Below the pieces are notes generated by a model. That model saw only the letters and a list, made by a program, of their open reading frames with translations, had not been told where the DNA came from and did no database searches. A DNA stretch of 64,000 bases from Calonectria ilicicola (Eukaryota > Ascomycota > Sordariomycetes > Hypocreales > Nectriaceae): the NCBI GenBank assembly GCA_020809705.1, contig CP085827.1, positions 1,860,001 through 1,924,000 of the forward strand. Reading direction: 5' to 3'. Positions within the stretch are counted from its first letter, which is position 1, and every line of letters begins with the position of its first letter. Position numbers and translations under genes: made by a program. This document shows, in pieces, positions 12,927 through 23,198 of this stretch.

Positions 12927-14051
12927 TTAGAGCTCCCTGTTTTCCGAGTCTTCACCCTCGCTAGCAGATAAGTCTAATTCCACAGAGTCAGCACTACTAG
13001 CCTGCTTGGCTTTCTTTGTATGAGATTGTCGGACTGTTGATTGGCGAATCGGGCAAGAGGCCTTTAAGTGATCAAGGCTTCCGCAGCCAAAGCAACATCG
13101 CGCATCCCAGTCTTGGTTACCAGCAGGCTGCTTGCGAGAGGTCGGTTTCTCAGCAGCTACCTTGCCTGTCATTGGCGTATCACCTTCATAGTCCTTGGTC
13201 ACTTTAGGGACCCAAGAAATGTGATCTTGCCTTTGGCTGGCAGTAGGTTCCTTTTTCCCGGGCTTCCTAAATTTCTCTAGCTTCCAAGCTATATCCTGTA
13301 CTCGAGCCAGCCAGCCCGCATAATTGTGCGGTAGGTCTACTGTAATCAAGCTATACTGCAACTGTAAGTTCAGCGCACCTTCTAAAAAGATGATCTTGGC
13401 TTGATCAGCCCACTGGGAGCCTCCTGCATCTGCCATAATCTGCTCAAACTTGGGTAGAAAGCTTACGAGAGAGATATTCTCACCTTGTCGAAGGGTTCGT
13501 AAGGATGCTGCTGCGCGCGCCTGCGAATTAGCATTCTTATATGTACGATCCAAGTAGTGCATAAAGTCTGCAGGATCGTAATAACCTCCAGGTCCTCCAG
13601 CAGTATAGAAGGTAGCCACTACCTTCTGGGGTCCTGCTGCTAAACATGAGTTGACTAAGTACCAGAGCTCTTGGTTTGATGTGTAAAGGTAAGCATCTAG
13701 CTTTAACTTGTCTCTCATCTGCTGTGACCACGTTGGGTACTCGCGGCGGTCACCTGAAAACTTTGGTGGGTTCGGAAGCGGCTTCCGCTTCAAGAGGGAC
13801 TGTCGAGGGACATCAGTGTCTAGCCCAATTGAACCTAATAACTCTGCCTTGACTGAGGTCCTCGGGCTCTCCTTAGGGCGTTCCTGTGGCGGCATCGATC
13901 TCTCTGCTGCACTACCCTGTTGGGCTCTTAACTGCGCAATCTGCTCCTGGATCGGGGCCAAAGCCGCACTTAATCCTTGCTGTATGAGCTGCGTTAGCTA
14001 CTGTTGGGTCGCCTCATCCGGCGCCGAGCTACTGGATCCTTGATCCGCCAT
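12927..14051 (-). pseudogene. gag of the chromovirus-type element, broken by one early stop
   Basis: The natural ATG is at 14051-14049, but codon 18 is TAG (14000-13998), most likely a former CAG. The frame then stays open for more than 340 codons. The protein has a proline- and charge-rich N-terminus, a helical capsid-like middle (PKFSGDRREYPTWSQQM, SFLPKFEQIMADAG) and a CCHC zinc knuckle of the form CX2CX4HX4C (CFGCGSLDHLKASC) near its C-terminus. The tail is Ser/Glu/Asp-rich. Gag packages the RNA. An apparent start at 13961 lies inside the capsid-like N-terminus and is unlikely to be natural. Confidence 0.85.
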
Positions 14052-14097
14052 TGTGCCCGCGAACGTCTTGACCGATAGTTCGCGTCGAAGTTGGTTG

Positions 14098-14108
14098 AGC
14101 TTTAGATA
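14098..14108 (-). other. Putative self-priming primer-binding site
   Basis: Immediately inside the 5' LTR the minus strand reads TATCTAAAGCT. This is the exact reverse complement of the 11 nt at 14172-14162 inside the same LTR, about where the transcript should start. There is no TGG match to a tRNA 3' end here. Tf1-type retrotransposons prime reverse transcription with the first 11 nt of their own RNA, and the length and position here agree. Confidence 0.65.
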
Positions 14109-14320
14109 TGTGAAGGGCTGGTCCTGGGTTTATTCAACCTGAAGGGTGCTCTGTATTGGTCTATCTAAAGCTAAGGAGGAAGGAGAAGAAGACGATTAGA
14201 AGAATGTGTTCTTCTGATTATATATGCCTTGGTGTGCCCTCGCTACCAATATAGTCATGAAGCTTAATCTAGGTGGATATGGCATAGCCGTAATCCTCTG
14301 CCAGGCTTCAGCCTGTGACA
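14109..14320 (-). repeat. 5' LTR of the chromovirus-type element
   Basis: A 212-bp LTR bounded by TG...CA. On the minus strand it contains a TATATAA box (14224-14218), then AGCTTTAGATA (14172-14162) 52 bp downstream as the likely transcript start, and an AATAAA signal (14134-14129). It adjoins the TTATT target duplication on its outer side and the putative primer-binding site on its inner side. Confidence 0.93.
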
Positions 14321-14325
14321 TTATT

Positions 14326-14930
14326 AAAATTAAGATTAAGGTAATAGATTTTATTATATTATTATAAGTTTATTTAATAATAAAGTAGTAATAGTATAAA
14401 AAAGTATTTACTTTAAATAAATTAAAGTAATAATTATAAAATATAAAATAATATTAATTAATAAAAATATAGATTTATAATTAAATTATTATAATTATTA
14501 TAAAAATTAAATAATTTATTATAATAAAAATAATATTAATAATTTTAAGCTTTATTTTTATAATAAAAAAATACTTTTTATAATTTTATAAAATAATTTA
14601 AGATTATTTTATAATCTTTAATAATTAATATTTTTTTTAAATTATATAAATAATTAAATAAAATATTCTTTATATAAAAAAATTCTAAAAAAAGATTTTA
14701 AAAATAAATTTATAAAAATTATTATAAATATTTTTTTTATTAATTAATTAATAAATAATCTAATAATATATTATATTAAAATATAATTTAAAATTATTTA
14801 ATATAATTATTTAAAATAATATTATAATACTAATCTTAAAAAAAGTAATTACTACCATATAATATAATAAAATTAAAACAATAAAAATCTTAATAATATA
14901 TAATAGGAAGATTAATATCTTCTTCTCTAT
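14326..14930. other. AT-rich relic DNA at the island edge
   Basis: Nearly pure A/T sequence with no open frame continues from the target duplication of the LTR element to about 14,930, where composition abruptly becomes normal. It is probably the other half of the older relic into which the LTR element inserted. I see no gene. Confidence 0.7.
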
Positions 14931-15325
14931 CTACCCTAGTAACAGGCTTATATATGCCTTCCAAGGGTGCCTAAGGCACACACTTACAGGGTTCCATATG
15001 TGTTAACACCATTTCCGTATCAGGCTCACGATGGCGTCGGAAATTCCAACCCGTGACGCTTGGGGCAGCGCCTTCCGTCAAGTTCCGAGAATTTATGATC
15101 GACCCAGTGGAATAACACAACGGATGACTTGGGATGTGACAAGAAATGAAGCATTTGTGCAGTGATGATGAAATCTCCACAGTCCCCAGATTCCGGACTT
15201 GTTATATTTATATTCCCCGTGTTCCCCGGATTTTTCCTGGACCATTCTCGTGACCGCTTCCCCAGACGCGCCAATCATCTTATCGGTTTCCCCAGACTTG
15301 TTTGCAATTATTGGTCTTGAAAGAT

Positions 15326-17213
15326 ATGGACGAGAAAACCTCGAAATCACCCGATGACTCCCACAATGAAAGCGGTAGCGTTCATCACGGTGTTGAGTCT
15401 CGGGTTATTCATGATGAGCGGATCATGAACAGTGAACGAGAACCCTACGGGAAAGCTGGTAAGTTTATTGATTCCAGTCATAACATTAGCTAGCAGAGTT
15501 TGATATTTACAACTTACCAGGATTTGCTGGTATTTTCGGGAATAAATATGTCACGATTTGTGCAGCCTTCGCCACACTAGGAGGTGCTCTTTTTGGTTAT
15601 GACCAGGGTGTGATTTCAGTAACACTCGTTATGCCTCAATTCCTCGAGATGTTCCCCGAAGTCAGTTCAGAAGCATCTGGTGCGGGATTCAAGAAGGGCC
15701 TTATGACTGCGATGATTGAACTCGGCGCTTTTCTTGGAGCCATGAATCAAGGTTGGATTGCGGACAAAATGTCGCGAAAATGGTCGATTTTGGTTGCTGT
15801 GGGCATCTTTTTGTTTGGATCTGCTCTGCAAACGGGAGCCATGAGCTTTGGTATGCTGGTTGGAGGCCGCTTTGTAGGTGGTATTGGTGTTGGTATGCTT
15901 GCCATGGTCGCGCCCTTATACATCTCCGAGATTGCTCCACCGGAGATTAGAGGTACCTTACTTGTGCTTCAAGAGCTTTCTATCGTTACCGCCATTGTCG
16001 CTGCATTCTACACAACTTACGGAACAAGGCATATCCAAAGCGAATGGTCATGGAGAGCGCCTTTTCTCATCCAGGTAAGTAACAACTGGAAAGAATCCAA
16101 AAGTGGTCCGATCTAACCCTGATTGTGTGTAGATGGCCCCCGCTATTATCCTTGGCCTTGGCGTTCCCTTCCTCCCTTATTCTCCTCGATGGTTGGCAAT
16201 GAAAGGCCGAGACGATGAATCCCTTCAAGTTCTGTGCAAAATTCGGGACCTCCCCGCTACCGATCCCCGAGTACTCCGCGAGTGGTTTGAAATTCGATCC
16301 GAAGTCGTATACCGGAAGGAACTGGACGCCGAAAGACACCCTGACCTGCAAGATGGGAGTAGATGGAGTCGCATCAAGCTGCAGATTGTTGGTTACTTGG
16401 ACTGCTTCCGCCCAGGAGCCTTCAAAAGAACCCACGTCGGTATTGGTCTCATGTTCTTTCAACGTATGATTTCTCAATACCCATACCAATGTTTAATTGC
16501 TAATATTTAAATATACAGAATTTGTTGGTGTTAACGCCTTGATCTACTATTCACCCACCCTTTTTGCCACCATGGGTCTCAATTATCAGATGCAACTTGA
16601 CATGTCAGGAGTTCTCAACATCATTCAAATGGTCGCGTGTTGGTGGTCTCTCTGGGGAATGGACAGATTTGGTCGGCGCCCGTTATTGCTGGGTGGCGGG
16701 ATTTGCATGATGGCTAGTCATCTTGTGGTAGCCATTCTGGTTGGAAAATACCAAGACAGCTGGGCCACACATACAACCGAGGGATGGGTATCGGTTGCCT
16801 TCCTTTTCACCTTCATGTTGACTTACGGCGCCACTTGGGGACCGATCCCATGGGCTATGCCCGCGGAGATTTTCCCATCCTCCCTTCGTGCCAAGGGCAT
16901 GGCCTATGCAACAATGTCGAACTGGCTCAATAACTTCATTATTGGTCTGATTACTCCGCCTCTTGTTCAAAACACTGGTTTTGGAACCTACGTCTTCTTC
17001 TGCGCTTTTTGTGGAATTGCTCTTGTTTGGGTTTGGTTCGTGGTTCCAGAAACGAACGGTCGGACGCTCGAGCAAATGGACGAAGTTTTCAATGATAATA
17101 CAGGCGAAGAAGAAGCGGCTCGTCGTGTTAGAATTGAGAGCGCATTGGCTTCTAGTGTGTATCATAACGGGGATCCCAAGGCTGGAGGCTTGGTCACGGC
17201 TGGCCAGGCATAG
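15326..17213 (+). CDS. MFS sugar transporter
   Basis: Four exons: 15326-15458, 15521-16074, 16133-16463 and 16519-17213, giving 570 aa. All three introns (55-62 bp) restore the frame exactly. The product is a sugar porter of the major facilitator superfamily, a plasma-membrane proton symporter or facilitator with 12 predicted membrane spans. Visible signatures are GYDQGVIS in helix 1, GGRFVGGIGVGML...PEIRGTL after helix 4, PRWL before the central loop, QQFVGVNALIYYSP in helix 7, DRFGRRPLL and a terminal VPETNGRTLEQ where most relatives have PETKG. A cytosolic N-terminus of about 50 residues precedes helix 1. The ATG at 15326 is the first in frame. The substrate cannot be told; hexoses, quinate and disaccharides are all transported in this family. 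It is the first gene after the transposon island. Confidence 0.93.
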
Positions 17214-17658
17214 ATAAAGAACAGTGTTAGGCTTTATGATGCAAACCCAGTCTCTTGGCAAGAGGCATTTAAATTACTATTCTCCCAATAGAGCATTGTG
17301 GTAACTTCTGAGTTGCTGCAAATGTGCATTTGGCACTAAACTATTAGTCCTTTTTTAGAATTGAATGGCCTACCTAGATATCGACTACGATACCTAGTGA
17401 ATTTGGCCAACAATTCAAGGTGGGATGACCTCATTCTCCTTATTATATAAGTCTCTAAATATAAACTGGATAAAAATGATGGGAGTGGACTACTTTTCAT
17501 TTGTTTCATCATCTGGAACTTTGAAGAGGCGGCTGACGTGCATGCGCCATCTCTCGGCTGAACCCAAAGCTGCCTAATTGACCCCGCTCTGCTCTCAGAC
17601 TCAGACATCTTTTCTGCTCTGGGATCGATTTCTTTATTATCTACAAAGTTGGATAGTC
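17214..17658. other. Intergenic region between the transporter and the S9 peptidase
   Basis: It holds the 3' flank of the transporter and the promoter of the peptidase, both read rightward. No other coding signal is seen. Confidence 0.6.
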
Positions 17659-20103
17659 ATGGATAAGTTGGCAAAAAACTGCATTGAATCGACAACAGTC
17701 ACCCCTCATTGGTTACCATGCGGGACCGTGTTCTGGTACAAGCGATACTTGGACCCTGCCAAGTTCCAGTTTTTCACCGTTGATGTGGGCCAGAAGAGTC
17801 GTGTACCAGCCTTCGACCACGAAGGATTGGCAACAGCTCTTGCAGGCAAGACTGGTGAAGAAATTGACAAAGATGCACTGCCGTTTCATTGGATCGAGCT
17901 GGTTTCCGAAGCAGCCTGCATTCGATTCCAGTTTTCTGCCAGAAAATGGCAATATGGACCCGACAACCATTTACAAGAATGGGATGGAAATTTCACGCAG
18001 ACAACCAGCTCTCTACTACAGAAAGAAGTACCCTCTTCTAAAAGTTCTGACCAAATATCTGTTGACTTTGTCAATAGAACTGTGACCACGCTGAAGATGT
18101 TCTGGATTGACTGGAATGGCAAGCCAATCTTCTACAATTCTCTCGGAGTCGGCATGACAGAGCGACAAGAAACTTATGTTGGCCATGTATGGCGCTTAGT
18201 TGATGCATCGACGGACAAAGTCAAAGCGATTTATTCCGCTCCTGACCAAGCAAATGACGTCGTTGTGATTGAAGATCTCGGGGATCTTCCCGACGACGCT
18301 TGCTTGCCTGAACCTAAAGACGTGTCGGCAGAGGAAGCCGAACCAAATGAGTGCGAGGAGGACTGTCCGGTTGTAGTCCGTGATTTTGACGTTTGGCTGC
18401 GCAAGGAGGATGGTCAGGATGTGCAACTGTCTACCAATGGCACCGAGCAAAACCCTTTTGACGAGGATCACATTTACTTGCCATCAAACGACCATCGGTA
18501 TTTTGTGGTTTGGCAGTACACTCCATCACAGGAACACGATTTGAATCTGATAGAATCATGTCCGGATGATCAACTTCAGCCGAAACTACTCACAAGTCAA
18601 TATTTGAAGCCTGGTGATCGGAAACGCGTTGATAGGCCCCGTTTATTTGACCGAGAAAAACACTGCGAAGTCCCTACCGATGATGATTTATTCAAAAATC
18701 CGTACAGCGTACGCCACATCGGATGGAATGCAAGTGAAAATGAATATCGTTTTCTATTCAACGAAAGAGGACATTCACACCTGAGAGTTATCGGGATTGG
18801 TCTTGACGGGAAAGTTAGGACGCTCGTTGAAGAGGCAAGTGACACTTTTGTTGACTATACAAAACTGTACTTTGAGGTTCTCGATAACGAAGAAATGCTT
18901 TGGACAAGTGAGCGTGATGGGCACAATCATCTGTACCTTCTTGATTTAACTCAAGGTGTTATCAAGACGCAGATAACGAAAGGTGATTGGAATGTCAACC
19001 TCGTTGAATCTGTTGACAAAAAAGACCGACGGATGCTGCTACGATGTTATGGGTTGTGGCCTGACCAAGATCCATATCACGCACATTTAGCCTCTGTCAA
19101 TTTTGATGGATCCGACTTCCGAATTCTTACAGAGGGCGACGGAACTCATTCGTGGAGTTGGTCTCCCGATCAAAGCTATCTTATTGACACTTGGTCGCGC
19201 GTTGATTCTTCACCAACAGTGGTACTACGAAATGGGAGATCGGGCGAAAAGATTATGGATATTGAAAGTGTTGACGTGAAGCGTCTGGAAGAGAGCAGCG
19301 ATTGGGATCCGCCCGAGAGGTTTTCCGCGTATGGACGTGACGGAAAGACGCGCATCTTTGGGATCATCGTCCGGCCTTCAAACTTTGACAAAAACAAGAA
19401 ATATCCCATTATTGACGACATCTATGCCGGGCCGCAAGACTTTTTCACGCCGAAATCGTTTGCAGCCCTGCGAGGTCAACGCAAATGGGCTGACCAAGGC
19501 TACATCATGGTGCAGGTTGATGGCATGGGCACAAACTGGCGCAACAAGGCCTTCCACGATGTGTGCTATAAGAACCTGCGCGACGCTGGACTCCCTGATC
19601 ACATTTCATGGATCAAAGCAGCGGCGGAAACTAGACCATGGATGGACCTGTCTCGCGTGGGCATCAAGGGACCATCTGCTGGCGGACAAAGCGCAGTGTC
19701 TGCCCTCTTGCACCATAATGACTTCTACAAGGCAGCAGCTGCGGATAGCGGATGCCACGACAACAGGATGGATAAGATGTGGTGGAACGAGCTATGGATG
19801 GGCCACCCTGTCGACAATGCCTACGTCAACTCATCCAATGTTACGCATGCTGCCAAATTGAAGGGCGCGCTGATGCTGATCGTCGGTGAGCTGGACGATA
19901 ATGTGGACCCATCATCCACGATGCAATTGGTGAATGCGTTGAATGAGGCCAACAAGTATTATGAGCTACTGTTTGTTCCAGGCGGCGAGCATGGTTGTGG
20001 GGGGACGCCTTATGGTCTTGCGCGCCAACGAGATTTTTTCCGCCGCCATCTGCAACAGCGAGTAGATGGGGACTTGGATCCCTCTGATGTTCTTGATGTT
20101 TGA
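17659..20103 (+). CDS. S9 family (dipeptidyl-peptidase IV-like) serine peptidase with a VHL-beta-like segment
   Basis: A single exon, 814 aa from the ATG at 17659; the frame stays open 27 codons upstream without an ATG. The C-terminal third is an alpha/beta-hydrolase catalytic domain with the nucleophile in GPSAGGQS (Ser673), the acid in GELDDNVDP (Asp746 or Asp747) and the base in GGEHGCGG (His778). Before it lies a beta-propeller-type DPP IV N-terminal region. No signal peptide or membrane anchor is visible, so it is probably cytosolic, cleaving dipeptides or short peptides, perhaps after proline. Residues about 131-190 (VDFVNRT...FWIDWNGKP...YVGHVWRLVD) resemble the beta domain of the von Hippel-Lindau protein, which is not part of standard DPP IV. 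Cys-rich acidic stretches lie near residues 214-240. Confidence 0.88.
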   Translation: MDKLAKNCIESTTVTPHWLPCGTVFWYKRYLDPAKFQFFTVDVGQKSRVPAFDHEGLATALAGKTGEEIDKDALPFHWIELVSEAACIRFQFSARKWQYGPDNHLQEWDGNFTQTTSSLLQKEVPSSKSSDQISVDFVNRTVTTLKMFWIDWNGKPIFYNSLGVGMTERQETYVGHVWRLVDASTDKVKAIYSAPDQANDVVVIEDLGDLPDDACLPEPKDVSAEEAEPNECEEDCPVVVRDFDVWLRKEDGQDVQLSTNGTEQNPFDEDHIYLPSNDHRYFVVWQYTPSQEHDLNLIESCPDDQLQPKLLTSQYLKPGDRKRVDRPRLFDREKHCEVPTDDDLFKNPYSVRHIGWNASENEYRFLFNERGHSHLRVIGIGLDGKVRTLVEEASDTFVDYTKLYFEVLDNEEMLWTSERDGHNHLYLLDLTQGVIKTQITKGDWNVNLVESVDKKDRRMLLRCYGLWPDQDPYHAHLASVNFDGSDFRILTEGDGTHSWSWSPDQSYLIDTWSRVDSSPTVVLRNGRSGEKIMDIESVDVKRLEESSDWDPPERFSAYGRDGKTRIFGIIVRPSNFDKNKKYPIIDDIYAGPQDFFTPKSFAALRGQRKWADQGYIMVQVDGMGTNWRNKAFHDVCYKNLRDAGLPDHISWIKAAAETRPWMDLSRVGIKGPSAGGQSAVSALLHHNDFYKAAAADSGCHDNRMDKMWWNELWMGHPVDNAYVNSSNVTHAAKLKGALMLIVGELDDNVDPSSTMQLVNALNEANKYYELLFVPGGEHGCGGTPYGLARQRDFFRRHLQQRVDGDLDPSDVLDV

Positions 20104-20238
20104 TTGGTATGAATGGATTCTGGCTTCGGTCTAAGGTTATCTAGAAAATTGCAAATGAGACCTTCTCGCGTAATTTCAATTTCGGGGCCAAACGGCTCTA
20201 ATGCAAGATACCGTGATAACTCATTCCGGCCGTGGCAG

Positions 20239-20478
20239 TACAATACAACCCCTGAAAGATTGCGCCTCAGTGACATTTTCCAATGAGGCATCATAGAACT
20301 CAACTACTCAAAATATCAAGTTAATGCCTAGAAATAAATTATAATAAATAAAATTAAATAAGATTATATATTTAATTTATTTATTTTATTTTTATTTATG
20401 TATTTTTTCCTTATTAAGCTAAAAAAAAATAGTAGGAAAAAAGTAGAGAGGTGACAATCTTTCAAGGGTTGTATTGTA
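20239..20478. mobile_element. MITE, family 1 copy A (236 bp, TA target duplication)
   Basis: The element at 20241-20476 starts CAATACAACCCCTGAAAG and ends with its inverted copy CTTTCAAGGGTTGTATTG; the 22-bp terminal repeats differ at one base and continue as imperfect pairing inward. TA flanks both ends (20239-20240 and 20477-20478), as for Tc1/mariner-type elements. The core is AT-rich and non-coding. A second copy in the opposite orientation lies at 58883-59113. Confidence 0.8.
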
Positions 20479-20706
20479 CGCTCGCTGCGCCCTGGTGTTT
20501 GGCTGATCCTTCCGCCACTGCCAAGAAGTGCGCGGGGGGATCAGACCCCATAAGGCTCGCTGAGAGGCGCCCGCTGATCACCCGTGATACTGCATCATGA
20601 ATTTTGGAGTGGCGCAGCCAAACTGATGACTTGGGAGGATAAAAGGGTAAATAGATGCGACATTCTTATCCATCACTAAAAATCTGCTTTGTTACGATCA
20701 ACCACC
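20479..20706. other. Promoter region of the following gene
   Basis: G+C-rich DNA between the MITE and the next start codon, containing short inverted motifs (for example GGGGGGATCAGACCCC). No coding signal is seen. Confidence 0.4.
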
Positions 20707-21526
20707 ATGGATCCCGACTACCTGCCTTCATACAACTCATTTAACGTGTCGTCTACCAACGCTGAGACCCCACCCACTTACGCCCTGACAGACGAACAGA
20801 ATGACCCCGCCCAACGCCCAAAAGAGGAGGAATGCCCAACACTGGTCTTGGATGGGTCCTTGATCTACTCCCGACTAAATCGAGACCGCCTCCTCTATGA
20901 AATCAGCAATCCTCCATGCGACGCATCAAAATCTATTTACGGAGTAGAAAAGATTCGGTACAGGGTGTCGGAAGGAAATGGACAGGCCAAAATAAGATCC
21001 CGTCGAGATCACATTTACGATTTCAAAGGGGATTACCTCAGCTTCGGGATGCGAGATATTACTATAATTGGACGAGGGAAATTCGGTCGTGTCTTTCCAC
21101 ATGTGGCCATGTCCCGGGGTCTAGGTACATCATCATTTAACGTCACCGGGCATTTTAAAACAGAACAAAGCGTCAGAAACCGGGTCCAAAATGGTAGCGA
21201 AATAACATGGAAGGACACCGACGGCAAAGTGATTGCGGTTGAAACTAGGGTGCAGCGCACTAAAGAAGGAAAAGTTCTCGAACCACCCCGACTGGAGATC
21301 AAATCTGTCCTCGACGAGAAAACACTCGACCTATTAGTTACCTGCTGGTGTGCGCGGTTATGGAAACAGGGGAGGAGTGAGTTGTCAGACACGTGGGGAC
21401 AAAGTAAGTCATTGATCGAGTCGGGTCTTGTTTACCATTACAAAAACTAACGATATTCAAGTTAAGGATGTCAAAAGGCGGATCGAGAATCATTCAAGTG
21501 TAGGAACAGGAATGTATTCATTGTAA
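20707..21526 (+). CDS. Conserved-looking cytosolic protein of unknown function
   Basis: Two exons, 20707-21403 and 21462-21526, give 253 aa. The start ATG has a good context (ACCACCATGG). The 58-bp intron has GTAAGT, a CTAAC branch site and AG. Reading through it instead would add a different tail ending at 21450. After a Pro/Ser-rich N-terminus of about 45 residues the protein is predominantly beta-stranded: LDGSLIYSRLNRDRLLYEI, then FNVTGHFKTE, ITWKDTDGKVIAVET and a Trp/Cys motif TCWCARLW. The layout of short strands with 'ITWKDTDGKVIA' resembles tubby/LURP-one-like fungal barrels, but this is only an impression. No signal peptide or membrane span is visible. It lies downstream of the peptidase gene on the same strand, with a MITE in between. 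Confidence 0.7.
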
Positions 21527-21729
21527 TTATTTGCTTGCCGCAATGCATAAACAGCCAAGGTAATAGCAAAATCTGCCCTATATGAGCGATAGGCGTAGAT
21601 AATAGTTGGGAAAATATCAATCTTTGCTTCTCAGCGACTTAACCTTTGTAGTTGCGAAAAATATCAATGTATACAGTGTATTCAATATGGACATTCTGAA
21701 TCTTAAGCTAAATTCCTAGGAGGCCTGCC

Positions 21730-23198
21730 TCATAGCCAACTGTAGCATTCGTCTGCGATCGGCACAGTCACGCTGTATACAGTCTGTCTCCACCACTGCG
21801 TAACAAATGCGATGACGCTGAACTCGAAGTCTGATTTTATGGACAATCCCTGAGAGCAGCTGCCAGTAACAGGCTGCGTGATAGCACCAGTACTGTTTGT
21901 GATGTTCGTGCTTCCTTCCACCTCTTGGCTAGCAGTTAGGACAAAGTCGTTGTAGAACTTTGGCTGTGCCGTGACACCACCGCTGAGGTCGATGAGTCCG
22001 CCAAGCAACTCAAACTGAAGCATGACGGTGACGTCGACATATGGGTCAACCGAAGCCGAAGCCTTTTCGCTGATGTTGGCCTTGGCCGTGAATTGAGGGG
22101 TCCAGCCAGTCGCCGAAGAGTTTGAACTGTCCAAGAAATCAAGGTGGAAGTTTCCGTCCTCAATCTTGACTCCAAGGTCTGTCGTCAATGTCACAGCAGC
22201 GTTGACGGACAGATTAACTCCAATAGCAAAGTCCAATGCTGGGCCAAGAGTGACGATGCCTGGAACATTAATGATGCTATAGGTGAGAGGCGCAGGGTCA
22301 TAGGTCACATCCTGACTGTATGGTGCAGTGACGTCGACAGTGAGGCCCAGTTCTGCAGAGGCGTATGTGTCAATGTCGAAGGATAGCTCGTATAGCTTGG
22401 CCTGGAGAATAGAGTATCGAAGCTTTCCAGATAGTCTGACGGATGTAGTGAGGTTGGCTTCGTCTGCAACGACGCTCAAGTACGGAGCATAAGAGTACAG
22501 TGTAGTCGAACCAAGGGCCAAGGTGTTGGCAAAGGTAAGACCCTCGCTGTTCACAGTAATGGCTCTCTTGGCCTGTCCAGCCGGGATGGAGGAAAATTCA
22601 ATCTCGGTGAATTCTGGTTGGGGTTAGACCAGGTCGAATGAAACACAGGAGTAAAGAATGGCTTACCTGCTGCGCTGCTGACATCTGACCTTTCTCCTTC
22701 GGCAGTGATAGTCAAGGCCTTACTATCCGACTTGAAGCTCTTTGCAATGAAAATGCCTCTTTCATCCTGGGCATCGCAGTTTCCGAGGTGGTTTGTGACT
22801 AGGATAAGAGGGTCATCGTCTGACCAATCGCCCAATGCTTCATCAAAAGCCTTTTGGTGGCTGAAAGTAACCGTCACCGACGTAGTGTCACAATCAACAC
22901 TTGCAACCTCATCGATATCCTCGAGTACTACGGAGGGGTGGCTCATCTGCAGAGAGACATGCACGAATCCATTTTCCTCCTGTCCCCAATCCAGTGAGAT
23001 GTTCTTTGCTGGGACAATGTTCTTAAGGTTTTTGGTATCTGTGTCGGAGTTGGGAATCGGGCTTAGCGTGGTTTCATGTCCGATCCTCGAACCGTTCGTG
23101 GCTCTGGCGTATAAAGGGGACACGCGAGGTTTTCCGGAAGTAGCCGCGCTGGAAACCAGCCCAGCAAAGATGGCCAAGCGCGTAACTTGGAAGAACAT
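21730..23198 (-). CDS. Secreted beta-rich protein of unknown function
   Basis: Two exons, 23198-22667 and 22613-21730, with a 53-bp intron, give 471 aa. The N-terminus MFFQVTRLAIFAGLVSSA is a signal peptide. The mature protein has two parts. The first, to about residue 190, includes VTVTFSHQKAFDEALGDWS and LILVTNHLGNC. The second has many alternating hydrophobic residues, regularly spaced Thr/Ser, several N-glycosylation sequons and few cysteines, ending ITQPVTGSCSQG...ADECYSWL. This two-part layout resembles a fungal extracellular family annotated only with DUF7029/DUF7223-type domains; I name those from memory and have not checked them. No catalytic motif is recognisable. It probably acts at the cell surface or outside the cell. 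Confidence 0.82.

Larger units (their letters stand above)
8947..14325 (-). mobile_element. Complete chromovirus-type Ty3/gypsy LTR retrotransposon, mutated
   Basis: A 5-bp duplication TTATT (8947-8951 and 14321-14325) brackets two 212-bp LTRs (8952-9163 and 14109-14320). The element is read on the minus strand, so the 5' LTR is the right one. A purine tract (GGAAGAGAGGGGGGGT on the minus strand, 9166-9181) adjoins the 3' LTR. Gag, protease, RT, RNase H, integrase and a chromodomain follow in gypsy order. The LTRs differ at 15 sites, all transitions, 13 of them with the T/A state in the left copy, and the coding part has many nonsense codons. Both are the signature of RIP. It is inserted in older AT-rich relic DNA. 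Confidence 0.93.

Noticed and set aside
13016..14043. Plus-strand open frames over the LTR element's gag
   Set aside because: They are antisense to a clear Gag with a zinc knuckle and have no features of their own.
21404..21461. Read-through tail of the 20.7-kb gene ending at 21450
   Set aside because: GTAAGT, CTAAC and AG define a standard 58-bp intron, and splicing extends the frame in phase.
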